A DNA stretch of 64,000 nucleotides, from contig NZ_JAKCPW010000001.1 of NCBI RefSeq assembly GCF_021440085.1, forward strand, positions 868,001 to 932,000, read 5' to 3'. Positions within the stretch are counted from its first letter, which is position 1. Every line of letters starts with the position of its first letter. The notes under the pieces are model-generated. The model had not been told where the DNA came from and ran no database searches. It saw only the letters and a list, made by a program, of their open reading frames with translations. Made by a program: the position numbers and the translations under genes. This DNA is from Dyadobacter sp. CY261 (GTDB lineage: Bacteria > Bacteroidota > Bacteroidia > Cytophagales > Spirosomataceae). This document shows, piece after piece, positions 52,296 through 61,533 of the stretch.

Positions 52296-55200
52296 TTAGG
52301 CCGGCACCGGATTTTCAATCCTGTTTATTTCCGAAATAAACTTAGCGGCTACGAGTTCGAAGCCTTCATTCACCGGATGGATCTCGTCAAACCATTTATC
52401 CCGTTTCACCAGCTTACGCGTGTCTATAAACGTCACATTATTCTTGAATTCCGTTTTTTCTACCAAAGCCTTCAATCTTGTCGCAAATTCATCCAGAATG
52501 TAAACGATTAGATTTTCCCGTTCGAGCTGGGGTGCAATGCCCTTTTTAATCATGTATTTGCCGCTCCAACTTGACTTTTTCTTGTTTTCAGGCAAGGCGG
52601 TGTCAACAGGCAACACGTAGTCATAGCAGTGAACCAGAATATGCAGATCCGGATATTTGGCGATCAATTCTTTAAACATTTCCGTATACAACGCATCCAG
52701 GTTGTCAAGCTGTTTGAAGAAATTCTGATTCAAATATTTCTTGGACGTTGTGTCGGTTGTATCGGGGCTGTCTCTCAAAAAGGTTTGAAATTCTTCACCC
52801 AATACATCATTTCCCCCGCCACTTACCAGGAAATACCTTGCGCTTTCTGCGCCGATCACATTCAGATATTCTTTTTTCTTGAGATAATTAGAAAGCGTAT
52901 CTCCTGCTTCTGCAAAGCTCTTAATCGCATATCTTTTGTAAAGCTGGTCGAGGGTATCCTGTAATAGGATCGGGTATTGAAACCAGGAATCCCCCTCTGC
53001 TACTATGCGTATGCGCGTCGGGTCTTTTTTCAGGTTGTCGTAACGCTTATTGCGCTGCGCGGTTTCGATCTTGTTGCCAAGGAATAACTTTATGTCGTCT
53101 AAAATGCCTTTTTCATCCTCCGGCACAACAATCCCTTCCTTTAATTTCCAAATCGTTGGCTGTCCGAATTCGTCTGTTTCAATGTCGCAGTAAAGTCCCG
53201 ATGCGAAGAATGCCGTTTCTTCCCATTCCAGTAGGGTCTTCAAAACATCTGTCGGGATAACATTATAAACAGGATTTTTGAAAACGAGATTTAAGGTTTG
53301 GGTAGTCCAGCCAGTGAATTGCACCGATTTCTTCGTTGCTAATCCTTTTGTGACGAAGCCTCTTGTCTTATCGGACGTCCGTGGCGCTGGTAGCTCTTCA
53401 AGCGTAAGTGCTTCTGCTACAAATTCTGTCGTACTGATAATGAATTTGATAGCCTCCACCGTTTCCTTCCAATTATATTCCCTCTCGACGGTCCCGAGTT
53501 CCAAATCAATCTGATCGGAGCCATCAGGGCCTAAAAATATCGACTTGCCGGGTTCCAATAAATGCACTCTTTGTGGAAGGAATTCCAGAAAACAATTGAA
53601 TGCCTTGCCCAAATAGGCCGCACATATATATAGGTTCTGTTCAGTGGTATTGGTGATGGAAAGCTGTATTTTTCCCTCCCAGTTTCCCCCGATTTTTTCG
53701 TATTCCAGAGTAGCCCTGCCGCTTGAAATATCGATTGTTTTGGCAGTGCCATCCGCCGCGATTTGAGTCAGTTCAATTTTCAGCGGATTGGCAGGAAAGC
53801 CTTGAGGAATCTTTTCGTTTTGGAGATTTTTGATAAAATGCCACCGCGATATGTGTTGGATCGATTCGATAATCTCGCTGGTCCTGTTATCACCGATAAA
53901 GGGAATGGGTTCGATTAAAGGTCGGAACGGATCATCCGGTAAAGTGAGGTAAGCTTCACCGCTATTCAGGTGCAAAGTATAATCCGCCATTTCCGACGAC
54001 TTGCTGTCCTCTTTTTCCTCCCCGGCCGGTTCGCCGCCAAACGAAAATCCGCCGCTTGCGTTCTTTTGCAACTCATCAAGAAGCGCCGCTGCTTGTTCCG
54101 GCGTGGCATCGCGGTTGTCAAGTTCGAGCTTCAATTCCTGCGTCAGCAATCCGGCTACTTCCGCTTTGTAAATCGTATTCCTGTCAAGGCCATCCGCGGC
54201 AATTTGTGTGTAGTCTATAAAAACCCCGTTTTCTTTAACTTTGGCTTCGATAACGGTTTCAGGTTGCTTTGGATCACTCAGTTTTATGATAGCATCGGTT
54301 TTCACCCCGTGAAGAGCGCCCACATTTAATTGCCAGCCGTTTGCCTGATTAAAAGTCGCTTCGCAAATCGTTTTTTGCGGATCGATAGCGCGATTAAGAA
54401 AACCGCTTCCCAACAACTTATCTGCAATAAACGGCGCATAAACGCGGGGCGTCTGTTCGTAACTTGCCCGCATATATTGGCGTACGCGGCTTCTGAGGTT
54501 GTTATAGGAAATGTTGCTCCCGCAGTCCGTCAGTGTTTTCAGTAAAGTTTTGGTAAAAACACCCGCGCCGGCCACTTCCAGAGCTGTCTGGTTGGATTCG
54601 CAAGCTGCCATTTGAACATGGGTCCCTTGCGGAAGGAACTCTGCGATTTTCTTTCCTTTGATAGCCGCCTCCTGTATGGTATCGCTGAAAAGGAACTCGC
54701 TCCATTCTCTTTTTGGGAAAAACTGAGAACCTCTTTCCAGGCTTGTTACACGTCTTTCATTTATTTCACTACCCGCGCTGCCGGCCATCATCAACGCGCC
54801 GTTTCTGGTATTATCCCCGGAGTGGCAGCAGTCGAAAATGGTGACAATATGGGCTTTTGTTTTTTGATATAACTGATTGATCAAATAACGCAACTCCTTA
54901 TCTGTCAGTAGGAATTGAGAGTATTTGGTGGTGCCCCCGTCGTAGCAGACCATACATTCCAGCCCGCCGTCCGTTTCGTCCCAGATGTCGTCTGCTTCCT
55001 CCTGCGTACCATGCCCGGAATAGTAAAAGAAAACCGTATCGCCTTCTTTGGCATTGCCCAGGTGGTTTTTGAAAGCATCTTCAACGCCATTTCGCGTCGC
55101 TTCCGAATCGGTTAACCGCTTGATGTTAACGTTAAAATCCGTTCCGGTCCGAAGGTAATTTTCGACGGCGTTCACATCATTGATACACCCACCAAGTTTT

Positions 55201-56225
55201 CTGACACGCGCGTAATTGTTGATTCCGACCAGTAATGCGAAGAGCTCAGGTTTTTTGGCAGCACTATCGTCGGTCAAGGATTTGTCTTCAAAGTCATTTG
55301 GGTTATATCCTTCGTTATCAGTCGTTTCTTCTTCCTGTTCCAGCAAATCGCGGCTCTGCGGATACAGTGCGTCTACTTCCGATTCGTCTTCTATAACGCT
55401 TTCCAGGCTCCGGGCAGAAGGTGCGGTTGACACAAACTCGGAAGCTTTCACGCCCTCGATGACCGTCTTCCAGTCAAAAGCCGGCCCGACATCCCATTTT
55501 CCGCTTGAACGGTAGTTGATATGGGACACAATGCCTTTGAAATTAACCAGCTCGTTAAATGTCGTGTACCGTTTGTCTTCGGGCAAAAACTCTCTGGGAA
55601 TATTGTATTTGGCGGTCAGGAAGCGGAGCAGGATAATGAGGCTATCGATCTGCTCAGCGGTGTAGGAAGGGTAAAAGGTTTGCTCGCGGAACGGTTTGTC
55701 GATTTTGACATAAGCTTGCTTGTTATCGATCGGACAGTACGGATCAGGAGCGCTGACTTTGCCGGTATTCGGATCTTTGATGCGGGAATAGATCGTTTCC
55801 AGGTTGCCGTCCTTTGGTACCAGAAAGCCGTAGTTAGAAAGCTCAATACCAATGGTAGCCTTATCCTGAGGGTTGCCGGTACCTTTCTTGTTACCTACCC
55901 CTTCGCCTAAATGTCCCGACCAAAATTTGGATGGAAACAATTGATAAATCGTTCCGTCACGGGCGATCACAAACGGAACCGAAACGTGCCGGCTCTGTTG
56001 GGTAAGGCTCTGCATGTCAGAACGAAGATTTCCGGCAGTGAAATGGAGCACGATCCTTTGCTTTGGGTGCTCCGTTCCGAAAAAGTAGTCCGTGGTTTTC
56101 GGGGTGAAAGCGGTTCCGTTTAAGGTTAAATTCTCGTTAGGAACCGGCAAAGAAAAGGCTTTTAAGGACGCAGCATTATCGGCGCGAAAGCGCGCCTCTA
56201 TCTGGGAAAGGGTGTCGAATCTCAT
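52296..56225 (-). CDS. Amidase_2-caspase-SGNH hydrolase fusion protein
   Basis: 1309 residues. (1) N-terminal Amidase_2 domain, about 50-255: zinc ligands His 61 (IVLHFTAG), His 235 (SHINYRSSGKWDVGPAF) and Asp 245, and Glu 128 in IGIELSNYG; it would cut the amide bond between muramic acid and peptide. (2) An acidic linker, then a caspase/metacaspase p20-like domain, about 328-620: ALLVGINNY, His 405 in YYSGHG, Cys 467 in DCCHSG. (3) A beta-rich middle, roughly 620-1040, that I cannot place. (4) An SGNH/GDSL-type hydrolase, about 1071-1309: Ser 1080 in EGDSWF, Asn 1139 in GGGNDV, Asp 1280 and His 1283 in DEIHP. No signal peptide: the amidase is made inside the cell. All three catalytic sets appear intact. 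Confidence 0.93.
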   Translation of the reverse strand: MRFDTLSQIEARFRADNAASLKAFSLPVPNENLTLNGTAFTPKTTDYFFGTEHPKQRIVLHFTAGNLRSDMQSLTQQSRHVSVPFVIARDGTIYQLFPSKFWSGHLGEGVGNKKGTGNPQDKATIGIELSNYGFLVPKDGNLETIYSRIKDPNTGKVSAPDPYCPIDNKQAYVKIDKPFREQTFYPSYTAEQIDSLIILLRFLTAKYNIPREFLPEDKRYTTFNELVNFKGIVSHINYRSSGKWDVGPAFDWKTVIEGVKASEFVSTAPSARSLESVIEDESEVDALYPQSRDLLEQEEETTDNEGYNPNDFEDKSLTDDSAAKKPELFALLVGINNYARVRKLGGCINDVNAVENYLRTGTDFNVNIKRLTDSEATRNGVEDAFKNHLGNAKEGDTVFFYYSGHGTQEEADDIWDETDGGLECMVCYDGGTTKYSQFLLTDKELRYLINQLYQKTKAHIVTIFDCCHSGDNTRNGALMMAGSAGSEINERRVTSLERGSQFFPKREWSEFLFSDTIQEAAIKGKKIAEFLPQGTHVQMAACESNQTALEVAGAGVFTKTLLKTLTDCGSNISYNNLRSRVRQYMRASYEQTPRVYAPFIADKLLGSGFLNRAIDPQKTICEATFNQANGWQLNVGALHGVKTDAIIKLSDPKQPETVIEAKVKENGVFIDYTQIAADGLDRNTIYKAEVAGLLTQELKLELDNRDATPEQAAALLDELQKNASGGFSFGGEPAGEEKEDSKSSEMADYTLHLNSGEAYLTLPDDPFRPLIEPIPFIGDNRTSEIIESIQHISRWHFIKNLQNEKIPQGFPANPLKIELTQIAADGTAKTIDISSGRATLEYEKIGGNWEGKIQLSITNTTEQNLYICAAYLGKAFNCFLEFLPQRVHLLEPGKSIFLGPDGSDQIDLELGTVEREYNWKETVEAIKFIISTTEFVAEALTLEELPAPRTSDKTRGFVTKGLATKKSVQFTGWTTQTLNLVFKNPVYNVIPTDVLKTLLEWEETAFFASGLYCDIETDEFGQPTIWKLKEGIVVPEDEKGILDDIKLFLGNKIETAQRNKRYDNLKKDPTRIRIVAEGDSWFQYPILLQDTLDQLYKRYAIKSFAEAGDTLSNYLKKKEYLNVIGAESARYFLVSGGGNDVLGEEFQTFLRDSPDTTDTTSKKYLNQNFFKQLDNLDALYTEMFKELIAKYPDLHILVHCYDYVLPVDTALPENKKKSSWSGKYMIKKGIAPQLERENLIVYILDEFATRLKALVEKTEFKNNVTFIDTRKLVKRDKWFDEIHPVNEGFELVAAKFISEINRIENPVPA

Positions 56226-56360
56226 AACAAGTTCTGTTAAACGGAAGAATTAATCAGACAAAATAGCAGTCTTCAATTTATACAAAATTGTCTACGAAGA
56301 TTTCATCTTTTATTTAACGGTAAATACCCAAAACATCTGGCAATGAGGGCAAAATGGCTG
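56226..56360 (-). promoter_or_regulatory. Gap between STAND and caspase genes, possible internal promoter
   Basis: 135 AT-rich bases. On the minus strand CTATTTTGTC, one base short of TAnnTTTG, precedes the caspase gene. The gap is longer than elsewhere in the cluster, so a second promoter here is plausible but unproven. Confidence 0.35.
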
Positions 56361-59270
56361 TCAGTCATCCGAATCGGGCAGTTCGATGGCATTGAGCATA
56401 TTGATGATCGAAGCCACATCATTTTTAAGCGAATCGGGGATGATTTTCTTCCCGGAGAATGTTTGCAGGTCGTCGATCATAGCATCCCGGTTATAGCCAG
56501 TGCCTTCCATATAAGCGCAGTTTTCCTCATCGGAGTTTCGTGTAGCAGCATATTGCTGGTAGTAGCGGCGGGCTTCCGCAATGTTACCGGATAGAAGATA
56601 CGCGTGCGCCAGGTTCACATACATGTAATCGAGGCGCGATTTGGGCGTAACAGCCACAGCAGTCCCTTTTTTCGCATATTCGATCGACTTTTTAAAGTTC
56701 CCATCGAACAGCCGGTACCAGGAGGCATTGTTGTACACGATCGACAGGTAGTGATTCAGGCACGGATCGTTCGGAAGCTTCTCCTGCATGTCTTCGAAGA
56801 ATAGAATATGGTCGTCGCTCGCATAGCGTTTTGATTGCGCGCGCACAAAGGAAAAAAGTGTATTCCGCTCGTCTTCTCTCAGCTTTTGGACCTTCCTTTC
56901 GAGATTACCACGCACAGCCAGATAAACGTCGGTTAAACCCTGGTTGCCATCCGCATTGATTTTTCTCGATAGCTTCATCCAGAGCTCGAAATTGTCCCTT
57001 CCCTCCACCTGTCTCACCAAAGCTTCGAGGATGCTTTTAAGGTTGGCAAGCGACCCGGAGTTTCCCGACATAAAGAAGGAGCCGGATAGCCTGTCAATTG
57101 ATGTCAGGTATTCGTTTTCCAGATAAGTCCACAAATCCTCTTTGGCACTGATACTCGAATTTCTTCTCAAATGTTCAAGATCTTCTGCGTCCAGTGGCAG
57201 CAGGAAGCGCACCTTTGTCTCAGGAAGAAGGCGGGAGCTCGGTTCGATCTTCTTGTTGCCGGTCCAGAACAGCCGGCTTATTCCCATCTTATTGTCCGAA
57301 ATGGCGATCATAGAGTCGTGCGGGAACCTCCTCAGCGAATTATAGTTATATTCGTTGTCGATGTCATAGAGCGATTGCGTGCTGTCGCTCAGAATCCCGT
57401 CAGAGGTTAGTCGGAACGATTCGCCGTCGCTGATGCTGTCAATGACCCTTTTCATCATCAGCATCTTGCCACTGTTGTATGTAACCCTCACCAGGGTAGT
57501 GTCGTGACTGTTAACTGCCACACCGATCCCATGGTTCGAACGGGCTTTGTTCCACCCACGTCTGACGAGATTGTACCTGTTTTCCAGTGTTCCGAAACGC
57601 TCGTTATACAGGCTTACCGTATTAGGGCCAGTAATAATGATCAGCTTTTTGCCCCCGCCCACATGTGCGATGGCCATATCCGTGATCGGTTCGACATTAA
57701 ATATGGAAGCAAAATACAGGTTTTCATGTTCGGGATATCTCTTGATTTCCTCAAACATGGCATCCCCGAACAGGCCGGGCAATATGCTATTTTCTTCGTA
57801 CTGTTTATAGAGAATGTATTGCTGCGTTTTTGATTTGGCAAGGTTAATCAGGAGCCGGTAGCGAGTACTTTTTTCCGAACCCCACACGGTCAGAAAAGTC
57901 AGTACAATCAAAATAAATGCGGCCCCAACGGCATAGCTCAACCCATATATAGTCGCGAGCCGGCGCTTGCTGTCCGCAACGAATTTCCATTCTTCTTTCG
58001 TCGGCTGCTTGCTCAGCGCAACATTTTCTCTGATGTCCTTGGTCGAACGCTTGATATCCCTCAAATCATTCCGGTCGAGATACGACCTTAAAAACCAAAT
58101 CCTGTTCGACTGCTCGTATTTCAGATACGCGTTTTTAATGGTCTTGATCGTTCTCGCGATGTGCGAATTTTCGAGACTGAACTTGTCGTATATGATTTTG
58201 GCAAGACTATCATGCGCGATTTCATAAATGCTATCCGCCTCGTTCTTACCGTATTTGTCCAGCCTGAGAATATTTTTATTGGCCAGCGATTTGACGATCG
58301 CAGTGGCAATGTCCAGCGGCGCAGCTTTCGAAATCACATCCTCCATTTTTTGCGGACGTTTTGTGCCTTCGTCGCTGACAAAGCAATAAAGTACGTCCCT
58401 CACGGTATTGTAGTTGACCGACTCGTATTCCGCGGAGACTTCCAAGATCGTCTTCTCAATTCTTTCTTCCAGAAATTGTTTGAGCACATTCTGAATGTTC
58501 CCTACTTCTGCCAATAACCCGCTCCCGAAACTTTTGCGAGGGCCGGGGGCCTTATGCCAAAGCCGGTCGAGGTAAATTTGAAGATGGGGCAGTTCTATCA
58601 GGTTTTCGTCGATTTTTAGGTTCCTCACGATCCCATCGACGGTGGCATCGTCGGTTTCTATGTCGAAATGCTCACACGATTTGTTAATGACGTTTTTAAT
58701 GTCTTTGTCGGTCATTCGCTCGATCAGCACTCGTTTGTCAAAGATCTCCGGCACAATGCTCTCATACTTTTGCAGCTGGGCAATGTACCGTTCGCGCATG
58801 ATGAAAATTACCTTGCACGGAATATCGCGCGCGTCGAGCAACCTCCTGAGATCCTTAAAAAAAGTCTCTTGTTCCTCCGTATTCCCTAATATGAATATTT
58901 CTTCAAACTGGTCGAAGATTAGGTACACCGGTTTAAAAAAATCGAAATACAGCGATCTAAGACAGTCCAGGATATCGGCATCGAGCGGAAAATCCTTTTT
59001 GTTTTTAATATTAATTTCTTTTCGCAGTGAAATATTGATATCGTCGTAGCGCCGTACGAATATTTCAAGCCAATCGGTTTTTTCGAAACAGTTTGCCAGT
59101 CCGCATTTGATGATACTGGACTTTCCCGTTCCAAGCGGACCGTTCACCAACACGATATTGGATTCGTGGATATAGTTGTATACGGTCCTGATCTCATCCT
59201 CTCTTTCAAAAAATGCGCTGCGTTCATTTTTCTCAAATGAGTCCAGCAGTTTGAACGGTGAATGTGTCAT
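56361..59270 (-). CDS. Membrane-anchored STAND NTPase with TPR tail
   Basis: 969 residues. The N-terminus is a novel-STAND (nSTAND1-like) NTPase: NPFK-like opening SPFKLLDSFEKNERSAFFER, Walker A GPLGTGKSS (K50), Walker B VYLIFDQFEEIF (D120), sensor VIFIMRERY (160-163), and the winged-helix motif YEIAHDSLAKIIYDKF near 350. A membrane helix (LSYAVGAAFILIVLTFLTVW, ~445-464) follows. After it come a region with beta-rich repeats (~540-720) and a TPR-like tail (~860-960, DYMYVNLAHAYLLSGNIAEA). STAND proteins act as ATP-driven switches that assemble on a trigger. Its start overlaps the CHAT stop (ATGA), so they are translated together. No catalytic effector domain: it likely works through the CHAT partner. 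Confidence 0.92.
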   Translation of the reverse strand: MTHSPFKLLDSFEKNERSAFFEREDEIRTVYNYIHESNIVLVNGPLGTGKSSIIKCGLANCFEKTDWLEIFVRRYDDINISLRKEINIKNKKDFPLDADILDCLRSLYFDFFKPVYLIFDQFEEIFILGNTEEQETFFKDLRRLLDARDIPCKVIFIMRERYIAQLQKYESIVPEIFDKRVLIERMTDKDIKNVINKSCEHFDIETDDATVDGIVRNLKIDENLIELPHLQIYLDRLWHKAPGPRKSFGSGLLAEVGNIQNVLKQFLEERIEKTILEVSAEYESVNYNTVRDVLYCFVSDEGTKRPQKMEDVISKAAPLDIATAIVKSLANKNILRLDKYGKNEADSIYEIAHDSLAKIIYDKFSLENSHIARTIKTIKNAYLKYEQSNRIWFLRSYLDRNDLRDIKRSTKDIRENVALSKQPTKEEWKFVADSKRRLATIYGLSYAVGAAFILIVLTFLTVWGSEKSTRYRLLINLAKSKTQQYILYKQYEENSILPGLFGDAMFEEIKRYPEHENLYFASIFNVEPITDMAIAHVGGGKKLIIITGPNTVSLYNERFGTLENRYNLVRRGWNKARSNHGIGVAVNSHDTTLVRVTYNSGKMLMMKRVIDSISDGESFRLTSDGILSDSTQSLYDIDNEYNYNSLRRFPHDSMIAISDNKMGISRLFWTGNKKIEPSSRLLPETKVRFLLPLDAEDLEHLRRNSSISAKEDLWTYLENEYLTSIDRLSGSFFMSGNSGSLANLKSILEALVRQVEGRDNFELWMKLSRKINADGNQGLTDVYLAVRGNLERKVQKLREDERNTLFSFVRAQSKRYASDDHILFFEDMQEKLPNDPCLNHYLSIVYNNASWYRLFDGNFKKSIEYAKKGTAVAVTPKSRLDYMYVNLAHAYLLSGNIAEARRYYQQYAATRNSDEENCAYMEGTGYNRDAMIDDLQTFSGKKIIPDSLKNDVASIINMLNAIELPDSDD

Positions 59271-61099
59271 GATTTGAAATAGGAAATAAAACCTTCGACG
59301 CTATGAAGAATATCCGGGCCGATGGTTTCCAGTTCTTCCTGTGATATTTTTAAATCGGTCTTCGTCCTCAAAAAATTAGGCAAAGCGGGAATTTGCAGGC
59401 GGTCTTTCTTTTCATTGATATTTTTAATGAAGTTATAAGTGCACGTGGCATTCGTAGCACCTTTATCATAATTATAGAAGAAATATATTTTGGAAAGCTT
59501 TTCGCTGATCAATGCATTCATATCAATCACAAACGGGTACAAATTGAATGCAAAAAGGTTCTTGTTCTCGATTTTATAAATCACTACCGAATTAGAATCC
59601 GTGAAATTTTCGAAGTCTTCCATTTTGTCGGTAAACCCCACCAGTACATAATCCAGTTTGACCATTTTATGCTGGTAAACGGCCGGTTGGTTTTTCTTTT
59701 TATTGATATAGATATTTTTAATGGTCGCGAATTTATACCTCGCGCAGAAGCCCAATTCCTTGAAAATGACACACAGGCTGACCTCCGTTTTCTGGCAATC
59801 CTGCTGGCTCTCCCGATCGTCGAGGTCTTCCATGGCGGCCAGGTCCCTGTACTTGCTTTTAATGCGTGTTATATTCAGGTACGCCCCGAAGAACTCGCTG
59901 TCCTTTTCGTCCATAAGGTCGGCCAGATGGGACATTTCGTTGACGAACAATGGTATGTCGTGGGCCTTGAGCTTATCGTGAATAAGCCTGACAAGCGGGA
60001 TAACGTCATAGGCCTGCCTATCCTGATGGTTGAGCAGGAAAAACGCACTGATATGTTCTTTTAAATGATCTTCCAGAACTGGCACCTTTCCCTGCACCAG
60101 CGCCTCCCATAGTTGGGAAAACATGATAAACAGCAGAAGATCGGCCATCACGGTGTAGGTATTGATCAAAAACCGCAGCCGTTCGCTTGCGACGGGCTCA
60201 TCTTCGGTAACCAGCAGTTTTCGGACCTGTTCGGCAATAGGAGAGGGCAAGCTATTGATAATCGCGTTTTTGACCTCCCTGACATCGAATTTTCTGGGAT
60301 CCCATTGCTCCCCATATTTCTTTTCAAGGTCTTCAAACATCGGGAGTTCGTCGCTGAATGTCATCAGTACATTGTAGAGCGCGGCGAGAATGGCATCTTC
60401 GGAGGTATTGAACTTCGAGTCGATCTGGCTTTTGATGTGCAGCTCATAAAAGCTTTTATCCGATAACCGGTGGCCAGCTGCTTCCGGATGGTTTTTGTGA
60501 AGGTAAAGCCCCCAGACCGGACCCGAATTAGGTGGCTTAATCAAACTCATAAGGCCACGGCCCGGATTGTCCGAAGTGTTTACCGACGCATTGTTTTTGG
60601 CCGTGACCACCTCCGTCGCCAGCCTGAAAGCCTCGTCGATGGAATGTCCCTTGGCCAGTTTAGTGTAAAAATCTTCGGCAAATCGCGTGGCGGTGTCGTC
60701 GCCGATCTCGATGCTTGTCGCAATGACCGCACGCACACCGGCGTCGAGAAGCTGGTCAACCTGCTCCTGGGTGGAACAGCCGTTCAGAAAAACGAGTTGC
60801 AGGTTCTTTTGCAACCGGATCGATTGAAGAAGTCCCGCCCCGTAAATCGTCGCGTCTTCCATCAGCAGCTGACTGCCGTTGGCATGCCCTGCATAATGAA
60901 TGATCTCTACCTGAGGTTGATACAAGAGCAAACGGTCCCGTAACTTCTTGATGGTACGCCCATCGGTGTCCAGCAAAAGGTGTCCTTTGGCCTGTCTTTC
61001 CCGCAATGCATCCGAAATAGCCTCTTTTTCCTTTTCAAGTTGTGAGAGGTAGGCGTCACTGGAATTTGAAAACGCACAAAGTATAACCGGAGGTCGCAT
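59267..61099 (-). CDS. CHAT-domain caspase-like protease
   Basis: 610 residues. The N-terminal ~200 residues are a CHAT domain: catalytic His 72 in EIIHYAGHANG and Cys 108 in LVFLNGCSTQ, with ATSIEIGDDTATRFAEDFYT following as expected. CHAT proteases are caspase-like and are used by bacterial immune and death systems (for example with TPR or gasdermin partners). The remaining 400 residues are unrecognised: a helical part with a hydrophobic stretch (MADLLLFIMFSQLWEALV) and a charged C-terminus. It is the first gene of the cluster, starting ~110 bases downstream of an AT-rich upstream region, and overlaps the STAND gene by four bases. Confidence 0.92.
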   Translation of the reverse strand: MRPPVILCAFSNSSDAYLSQLEKEKEAISDALRERQAKGHLLLDTDGRTIKKLRDRLLLYQPQVEIIHYAGHANGSQLLMEDATIYGAGLLQSIRLQKNLQLVFLNGCSTQEQVDQLLDAGVRAVIATSIEIGDDTATRFAEDFYTKLAKGHSIDEAFRLATEVVTAKNNASVNTSDNPGRGLMSLIKPPNSGPVWGLYLHKNHPEAAGHRLSDKSFYELHIKSQIDSKFNTSEDAILAALYNVLMTFSDELPMFEDLEKKYGEQWDPRKFDVREVKNAIINSLPSPIAEQVRKLLVTEDEPVASERLRFLINTYTVMADLLLFIMFSQLWEALVQGKVPVLEDHLKEHISAFFLLNHQDRQAYDVIPLVRLIHDKLKAHDIPLFVNEMSHLADLMDEKDSEFFGAYLNITRIKSKYRDLAAMEDLDDRESQQDCQKTEVSLCVIFKELGFCARYKFATIKNIYINKKKNQPAVYQHKMVKLDYVLVGFTDKMEDFENFTDSNSVVIYKIENKNLFAFNLYPFVIDMNALISEKLSKIYFFYNYDKGATNATCTYNFIKNINEKKDRLQIPALPNFLRTKTDLKISQEELETIGPDILHSVEGFISYFKS

Positions 61100-61223
61100 T
61101 GATCATGAAGGATTAGGCTGGTAAGTGTAGAAGCGCAGAACGTATCGATAATACCAAAGTAGTTACATTTTTTATTAGAAATATTATTAAACGGTTTAAT
61201 GCTGTAGATAGGGGCATTGGCCA
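61100..61223 (-). promoter_or_regulatory. Upstream region of the CHAT/STAND cluster
   Basis: About 120 AT-rich bases before the CHAT start. On the minus strand TACTTTGG resembles a -7 box (one base short of TAnnTTTG) preceded by an A/T-rich tract (61150-61190). Presumably the main promoter. No palindrome was seen. Confidence 0.35.
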
Positions 61224-61533
61224 TCCCTGACTTCCATTGCATTATTGCTTACCCTGGCGCCCGCCATCATTTCCTGCGGCGATGGGCGCGACGTAGAGCC
61301 CGTGCGGCGACCTCTGCGATGGACGACAAACCCGGTGAAAAGCACGCCTATACCTGGTCCTACGAACGATCTTTGCAGGCGCTTACCTTAAAGATCCGCA
61401 AAGCCACCAAAAAATAGACGAATGAGAAATGGTGTACCAAAGCGATAACCGGCTGTGGATCAAATTCAATGTGCTGCCCGACGGTAGGAAGGACTCTTTG
61501 CTAAAAAGCATTATCAAGTTGAAGAAGCATTGA
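61224..61533 (+). pseudogene. Decayed lipoprotein gene
   Basis: No intact frame, but three pieces in different frames look coding: TSIALLLTLAPAIISCGDGR (a lipoprotein signal with Cys) from about 61230; MDDKPGEKHAYTWSYERSLQ and ALTLKIRKATKK to 61416; and EMVYQSDNRLWIKFNVLPDG followed by RKDSLLKSIIKLKKH to 61533. No start codon for the first piece and two frame changes. The family is unknown to me. It overlaps the end of the HxlR gene on the other strand by about 20 bases. Confidence 0.5.

Noticed and set aside
59393..60064. 223-codon plus-strand frame inside the CHAT gene
   Set aside because: Antisense to the C-terminal half of the CHAT protein; low-complexity Ile/Phe-rich product.
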